Below the pieces are notes generated by a model. The model was not told where the DNA came from, made no database searches, and was given only the letters and a program-made list of their open reading frames with translations. From Zonotrichia leucophrys gambelii (Eukaryota > Chordata > Aves > Passeriformes > Passerellidae), in NCBI RefSeq assembly GCF_028769735.1, contig NC_088178.1, forward strand, positions 6,080,001 to 6,144,000: 64,000 nucleotides of DNA, read 5' to 3'. The position numbers and the translations under genes are program-made. Below, one piece after another: positions 57,661 to 64,000 of the stretch (position 1 is the stretch's first letter; each line of letters opens with the position of its first letter).

Positions 57661-58174
57661 AATCCCAGAATCCTAGACTGGTTTGGGTTGGAAGAGGCCT
57701 TAAAGCCCATCCAGTGCCACCCTTTGCCATGGGCAGGGACACCTTCCACTATCCCAGGTTGCTCCAAGCTCCATCCAACCTGGCCTTGGGCACGGCCAGG
57801 GATCCAGGGGCAGCCACAGCTTCTCTGGGCACCCTGTGCCAGGGCCTGCCCACCCTCACAGGGAACAGTTCTTTCCCAATATCCCATCCAAAAGTGCCCT
57901 TTGTCAGTTTGAAGCCGTTCTCCCTTGTCCTGTCCCTCCAGTTCCTGATGAGTTGTCCCTCTCCAGTTCCCTGCAGCCCCTGCAGACCCTGGAAGGTTCT
58001 GTGAGGTCTCCACACAACCTTCTCTGCTCCAGGCTGATCATTCCCAGCTCTCCCAGCCTGGCTCCATGGGGAGGTGCTCCAGAACCCTTCATGGCCTTCT
58101 CTGGACTTGCTCCAACATTTCCATGTCCTTCTTACACTGGGAACAACAGACACGGCACTGTAGGTGGGTCTCAT
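57661..58174 (-). repeat. CR1 3' region, minus orientation, long copy
   Basis: AATCCCAGAATCCTAGACTG, GGTTTGGGTTGGAAGAGGCC, CCATGGGCAGGGACACCTTC, CACAGCTTCTCTGGGCACCC, AACAGTTCTTTCCCAATATC, GCCGTTCTCCCTTGTCCTGT, CTCTGCTCCAGGCTGATCAT, GGCCTTCTCTGGACTTGCTC and GACACGGCACTGTAGGTGGG. About 514 bases with the tail intact. Frames of 130-155 codons are shadows. Confidence 0.95.
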
Positions 58175-59218
58175 CCATCCATAGTCAGAATTTCCTGCTC
58201 CAGAAATCAGCCTCACTGCCCTCCTTGATTTTAAACAGAGGCTTTGGTGAGGCGGAAAATTTGCAATGTTTCTGTATTTGTTGCTTTCTGAACTCCAGAG
58301 CAGGGGGCCCTGTCCTTTCAGACTTCATTAAATCATGGAAATTGTGCATTGCTTTTGGGAAGCATCACTGGAGAAACAATGTCTTGGGAAGGGGAAGGCA
58401 AAGTAGGAAAAGAATAAATAAAACAATTGAAAAGGACAAAAGCAATTAAAGAGTTAAGGCAATCCATTTTGAAATATATTAGGAGGAGTGAGTCATGAAG
58501 AACCCTTTTCTCTCTGAGCTAAGTGTGTGTGTGTGTGGCTAGACTTGCAAATACTCTGTCCCACAAGAGAGGTGTGCTTAGCAGGATATTTAAAAGAAAT
58601 CAGAAAATCTATATTAATTCACATGTGCTGGAGAGTTCTTTGTTGAAAGAGCTCAGAAGATCTGGTGATGTTTGCAGCCACATTCCTGTGTCTCAGGCCA
58701 GAAGATCAGGTTGGCACCTTCCCCCATCAGCAGGGAGCTCCAGGCAGTGCCCACACTCCAGCCTGGGTGTGAAGGACAGGACAGCAAATTCTCTTTGGGG
58801 AAAACACCCCCACTGTAAAGAAAGAGCATTAATTTTGCCCCAGCCTCTCCCATCTCTTTGTCCACCACCTGCAGCTCCTGTGGCAAGAAGGAAATACTGC
58901 AGGAACCAGGAGGGAAATTGTCCTTGGATAATGCCTTATATTGTGGGGTTATGGAAGGACTAAAGCAGCTCAGGGAGCTTTTCTATGAGCTTTGCAGAGC
59001 TTTTCATGAGGTATTTTTCTTCTACAGGTCTACAGAAGCAGTAATATTTGTTGAGCTGGTTGTTCCTTGCATGAGACTAAATAATCTCTATCCCTAAATA
59101 ACATCCCTCAGATGAATTTCAGTGGCCACACAGCTAAGGAAAATAACATCTTTCTCAAAGTTTTTAGCACTGGCTTGGGGGAAAAAACCTTGCATTCTTC
59201 AAAATCATTGTAAATTCT
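58175..59218. other. Unique sequence
   Basis: A short GT run at 58523-58537. The 146-codon plus frame 58523-58963 has no recognised domain. Nothing else recognised. Confidence 0.45.
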
Positions 59219-59313
59219 TTGTTTAGAGCATGGTGCTGATAACCTCAAGGTCATGGGGTCAATTGGACTCAATGATCCTTGTGGGTCAGCTCAGCATATT
59301 CTGGGATTTTGTA
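59219..59313 (+). mobile_element. tRNA-Ile-headed SINE with CR1 tail (TguSINE1-like), 5'-truncated
   Basis: Head: TTTAGAGCATGGTGCTGATA and ACCTCAAGGTCATGGGGTCA match the anticodon-loop to T-arm half of tRNA-Ile (compare GCGTGGTGCTAATAACGCCA). Tail: TTGGACTCAATGATCCTTGT, GGGTCAGCTCAGCATATTCT and GGGATTTTGTAG match an older CR1 3' end. This architecture fits the zebra finch SINE described with a tRNA-Ile head and CR1 tail. The tRNA 5' half (box A) is missing. Confidence 0.75.
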
Positions 59314-60883
59314 GCTGGGGCCAAAGAAGCAAAAAAAAGGAGAAAAAAAGGAAAAAGCTCAAAAGTGAACAATTTGCAATAGAATCCTGTACATTCTGCG
59401 TGGTCACTGTGTCTTTTTAAATACCTCATATTTCAGAACTAAACACAAAGAGGGTGAAGAATTAAAGGCAGTACCCCAAAAAGAAAGGAAACCCTGAATC
59501 CATACACACTGTGAATATAGCACCAGAGCATTCTCCAGCTGATCCACTGGCAGACAAATCTCTCCCTGGGAATAATCACACATTTCCCTCAGACTGTTTT
59601 CCAGCACTCAGCCTGAGAAGGGTTTGGAACATATAAATTCCAGTTTCCTAGCAGGAGAACTGAGGACGTGACCCTGCAGGCTGCCAGTGTGAGGATTCCA
59701 TCCCAGTGCAGTGATTCCAGACTGGGATTGCAGCAGGCAGGGTCAGGATGAGGAACAGTGGTGGTTCCCCCTGGAGAAACGTGAGAAGAGTAGGAGAGTA
59801 TCCCATCCAACCCACAGTCTTATTGGCATTCACAGGGAAAGCTTGCAGGGAATAAGGGAGGAAATGAAAGGGAAATGAATGTATAAATAGCTGCAAAGCC
59901 CACCAATGAATGCAATTTTAGGGAGTAAAGATGGAGCTGCCTGTGGATTTGCAATGCAGAGGTATTCAGGCAGCATTCCTCACTTTCACTGCCAGCCAAA
60001 AAGTCAGTGAAAGACAAATAAAGTGTCAGAGGGATAAAAAAAGAGGAAATTACTATCAGGGATCCTTAAGGAAAAAAAAAAAGGCCAACACACATAAGGC
60101 CAAAAAGTCACAAAATTACCAAAAGTGACAAGATAAAATTGGTTGCACAACTGAAATAATTCTTTAATGCTGTGATCTATAAGGATGATAGCCAAAGTAT
60201 GAAATGAAGCTGGCAAGGCAAATCTATGCTAAAGACAAAGTGGATTAATAGGGAACCTGTCCTTATGTGTTTTTTTGGAGTAGATGTTTAGCTGAAGCAA
60301 AACATATCAAAATATTGGGTATTCTGATGTGATTGGTGCTCTCTGATGGGATCCCTGAGGGTGGATTTCATTGTAAGGTTTATTTCCATCAAATCTAAAA
60401 TACAGATGGTCCTGTACAACACACACAGAGAATGTTTTACCTTCTACCTCTGAGTCCAGGAGAAAGAAACATTTGACTTTTAAAAGTTAATTTTAACACT
60501 CAAGCCATGCCAAGTGTTAGCGAGAAGGGTTTGTTTTCCTAAAATATGTGGGCAATTGGAATGAGCATCACTGCACTACAGCAACCTTTTCATTGAACCC
60601 AGACTTATTGAGCTTAACTGCCTGTACACTAATTAAAGCATCTCTCATGCTGTTTGTCCTATTCAACACTACACTGCCAGCTCAGAATGGCTTTCACAAA
60701 GCCCAGACAGTGATAAGTGTTAATGGTGTTTTATTATTTCTCAGCTGCAATGAAGATATTTCTCTGGCTGCAGGCAAAAGCCTCCAGGGAGGAAAGGAAA
60801 TGCCTAAGAGTGGGAACATGCCCTCACAGCATCACTGCTCCACCAGCTGCACTCTTTGCAGTGCTGCTCAGGCAATGGGATGA
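59314..60883. other. Unique sequence
   Basis: A-rich patches at 59330-59360 and 60068-60083. No gene recognised. Confidence 0.5.
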
Positions 60884-60912
60884 CATCCATACATCCACAC
60901 ATCCATACATCC
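60884..60912 (+). repeat. Short (CATCCATA)-type tandem repeat
   Basis: CATCCATACATCCACACATC repeats a CATCCAYA unit about 3.5 times. Confidence 0.85.
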
Positions 60913-62069
60913 CCCTGGAAGTGCCTTTGTGCAGGGGGCTCTGAGGGATGTGCAAGGAGCAAAGTGAATTATTGCCAGACCAAGGAGGAATGTCCTTGGA
61001 GGAGGAATGGGCAATGAAGCTGATTCAGGGGGAAAAATGACAGGATCCCCTGGACCAAGCAGAGTATTCATGGGATGCTGTTGGATACAAGGAAGAGGAA
61101 AGAGGCAGTGGTGACTCATGAGATGGATAGGAATGGCTCTCGTGCTGTCAGTGCTGCCAAGGAAGCACTCAGCAACCAGGGAACCCAAAGGCAGGACTGA
61201 GAAAGACAGAAGGAGACAAAGAGCTGGGAAAGTTTCCTGTGTGCTCTGCAGTGCATCAGCCCCAGCTTCTGGAGGTGCCCAGGGCTACAGGACATCACTC
61301 CCCAACCCTGCTGCCACCTCCAGAGAGGCTCCCTCGTGTTCCACTTCCTCTCTCCCAGTGAGCAAAGTCTGTCTGATGTGCTGAGATTGGCATTATATAA
61401 ACACCAGGCATCGAATATTAAATAGGAAACTATGAAGTAGAGAAACATTTTGTAAAAAGAAAAAAATAAAAAATGCTGTCTCTTAGCAACTCAGCTTCTC
61501 CAGCCTCAAATAAAGAATTAGAATCTGACAATGTCACATTATTTCCCACAGTAAATTTGAAATTTGGCTTAATTAAAGCTTATGCTTTAGCTGGATTACT
61601 AAACAAGCAACCAGCAGCTACAGGGGGAAATAGTTTTTGTCCATCTATGTGATGGGGATAAAAGTTTGTGTTCAACAGTGCTGTGTGTGCGACACAGTTT
61701 ATTTCAGGCAATTGCTCCAAGGATCTGAGTGTTTCCCTCAGCACTGAAGCCCAGATCAGCTCCCTGGTGACCCTGAGTGTGCCCTGTCCAAGGACACACA
61801 TTCACAGACCAGCCCTTAAAGATGGAGAAAGATATTCAAGGGTGGGTGTGCTGATAGAAACTTTACTCCCAGGACTCTGCAAACCCAAACTCCTTTCAGC
61901 TCCTTCCAAACTCCTAACAGCTGTAAGTGTCAAGGAGTTCCTCAGATCCCCCTGATTTTCCATTCTTGCCACTTTATTATAACCTTCTGCTTGGAAGCTT
62001 ATACATGATACTTCCAGTGCCTTAAGGGAGCCTAAAAAAGGCTGGAAAAGGCTTTTCATCAAGTTATGG
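60913..62069. other. Unique sequence
   Basis: No repeat or gene recognised. Frame 61116-61448 has no domain or splice support. Confidence 0.5.
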
Positions 62070-62342
62070 AGCATCAGGATGAGTGAAAATGGTTTTAAGC
62101 TGAAAGGGGACAGAGTTAGATGGGATATAGGGAAGAAATTCCTCCCTGTGAGTGTGGAGAGGTTTAGCACAATGTGCCCAGAGAAGCTGAGGCTGCCCCT
62201 GCATCCCTGGCAGTGCCCAAGGCCAGGTTGGATGGGGCTTGGAGCAACCTGGGACAGTGGAAGGTGTCCCTGACCATGGTAGGGAGTGGAATTGGATGGG
62301 CTGTAAGGTCTCTTCCATCCCAAACCATTCTGAGATTCCATG
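62070..62342 (+). repeat. CR1 3' end, plus orientation
   Basis: GAGCATCAGGATGAGTGAAA, ATGGTTTTAAGCTGAAAGGG, GAAGAAATTCCTCCCTGTGA, GTGCCCAGAGAAGCTGAGGC, GGATGGGGCTTGGAGCAACC, CAGTGGAAGGTGTCCCTGAC and CCATTCTGAGATTCCATGG. The 199-codon minus frame 61802-62401 is a shadow. Confidence 0.93.
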
Positions 62343-64000
62343 GTACAACCTAAGCTGCTGCATATTCTGCAAAATCCTGTACAATTATCCAAACATAACA
62401 CAGTTTAAAGCCTTCAAAATGCAATTCAGACTGAAATAAAAATAAAATGTATTAAAAGGAATCCTTCAGAATCAAATTCAGCTGCATGAAGGCCACTCAC
62501 AAGTCCCTGTGCTGAAATTTTTCTGCAGGTATCCACTGGCACCCATGCAAGTAGAGCAGCTGAGCTCTGAAGAAGAGTGAGCCCAAAAGAATGGCAAAAT
62601 GTGGGAAGTTTCACCCCAAAGTTAGATTGTCACCAACATGACACTTCTCTGGGTCCCCCAACAGAATTGTTGTCTTGGTGGTACAAATAGGGATGAATTC
62701 AAAGCCAAATCCCACAGAGATGTGAGAGCAACACCACAGCTTTGAAACAGATCCAGAAACTGCCCATGGCTCTCCCAAGCCCAGCTTAGCACTCCACCTA
62801 TCCACTCATTATCCCTCCACACCATGGAAATAAAACCCTGGTGCTCATCTCCAGATAAACAGACATTATTATTCCCATAAAAGAAAATGAGGCAAAGGAA
62901 TTACCACGGTTCTCTTGCCAATGGCACACAAAATATAATTTAAAATCTTCCCAGCTCATCATAAAATCTCATCATTGTTTAAAACAGCAGAAGATACAGT
63001 CTTTGAAACTTTTAAATACTTAATTTGCATATTTCTAAATCAAAGGCAAAGTTTGGATTGCAAGGTGCAGTGAGGAAAGGGAATATTTTTTGTTCTGGTA
63101 AACACAAGTGTAGCCTGTTTCTAATGAGTAGCAATCAAGAGATACTGCAGGGACACAGAACATAAAATAGTGAGAGAATCCAATATGCTGCTATTCCTGG
63201 CAGTTCTAAAAATTAATTCAAACCTGCATCCATTACAAGAGTAATGGAAAAGCAGAGCTCCATGTCTGTAAATATTAGGAGCGTGGCTGATAGCCTCATT
63301 TCCTCCCCCATCTCAATTAAATATGGCACCTTGCAGCTAAATTACACAATGTGGCCACAGTCTGTAAACAAAACAATCACTGTTACAAATGTTTGTGCCT
63401 AATAAATAGATGTACTGCTGTATTAGGGAGAGTTATGCCTCACACAATAGATGTTCCCTTCCAAACAGGTAGATCTCCTATTAAGCATTTGATTATTCAT
63501 TTCTCCCTCCCCAAAATGATAGCACAGAAAGAAGCCTTCTGCTGGTGCCTCTTCTGCAAATCACACCCAAAATCTTAATAAAGCAGCACCCAATCTGCTC
63601 CAGATCTAACTCTCCCAGACAGCTGTACGTTGTCAGCCTCACCCAAATGCTTAAAATGCATCGATGTTTCTTCTTTAAACTGGAAAAAACAATCACTGAG
63701 GATGATAATCCAAGCCTCAGCCTGTGCCCCACTGCCCCTCGCTGGATTTGACTGCCTGATCTTCTCTCATCCTTGTGCAACCCCAGCATCCCCGCTTCAT
63801 TTAATTCCTTAAGCTTTAATTAAAAAACAGCAATGAAAGCCAGCAAGAAAAAGCAGCTGAAAATTCCTTTATAGCTCACAGAACAGCCAATATTGCTTGG
63901 AGAAGAGACAGCAAAATACAAAAGTGGCCCAGTGCAGATTAATCTCTCCTCTGTTGTATTCTGCTGAGGATCGCTGCACAGAGCTGGTCTTTTATTTATG
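62343..64000. other. Unique sequence to the window end
   Basis: No repeat or gene recognised. The part 63260-63430 is repeat-free with CTAATAAATAG, CAATTAAATATGG and GTAAACAAAACAATC (forkhead-type) words and may be conserved non-coding DNA. Frames up to 98 codons lack support. Confidence 0.45.

Noticed and set aside
1..64000. CRISPR array or prokaryotic operon
   Set aside because: No regularly spaced direct repeats with unique spacers and no tightly packed genes; the repeats are bird retroelements.

Overview
The window looks like repeat-rich, non-coding DNA from a bird, most likely a songbird (passerine). The evidence is the repeat content. There are more than 25 pieces of CR1 LINE, nearly all 5'-truncated and keeping the CR1 3' end, where a 'lightly conserved ...GGTTGGAAGGGACC / GGGATTCT' tail can be read on one strand or the other. 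There are about nine endogenous retrovirus LTRs or LTR pieces of types I associate with passerines. One short element has a tRNA-Ile-like head and a CR1-like tail (TguSINE1-like). Base composition is AT-leaning and CpG-poor. No bacterial or viral gene organisation is present: the long open frames all fall on repeats or simple-sequence tracts.

Layout. 1-9 kb: unique sequence with an LTR (3.2-3.7 kb, minus), CR1 pieces at 1.8, 3.9 and 7.6 kb, and two oppositely oriented CR1 ends meeting at 6.9 kb. 9-13.3 kb: an ERV cluster with a solo LTR bounded by a near-perfect 6-bp target duplication (9052-9434), a second LTR in the opposite sense (9470-9867), an LTR with TATA box and polyadenylation signal plus a decayed flank (11.9-13.2 kb), and a fragment of the same LTR family as the one at 3.2 kb. 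14-24 kb: eight CR1 copies in both orientations. 24-31 kb: mostly unique, with one ERV LTR at 27.2 kb. 31.5-35.2 kb: a long pentanucleotide tract, a 45-bp minisatellite, CR1 copies and a purine-rich tract. 38.8-42 kb: a tRNA-like sequence and a three-deep nest (a CR1 split by a solo LTR with a perfect 6-bp target duplication and again by a second CR1). 43-58 kb: CR1 copies, a TA-rich tract, two more pentanucleotide arrays, and two LTRs; the one at 57.2 kb adjoins a tRNA-Pro-type primer-binding-site remnant that has been tandemly duplicated. 58-64 kb: mostly unique, with the SINE-like element and one CR1.

No protein-coding gene could be established. Four short segments on the minus strand (55.1, 46.7, 36.9 and 28.2 kb) have splice-like borders and mutually compatible reading phases. 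They are recorded as weak exon candidates only; the window could equally be intergenic or intronic. No CRISPR array, functional tRNA or rRNA was seen. Family assignments are from recognition by eye; a repeat-library search and alignment to other bird genomes would settle them.
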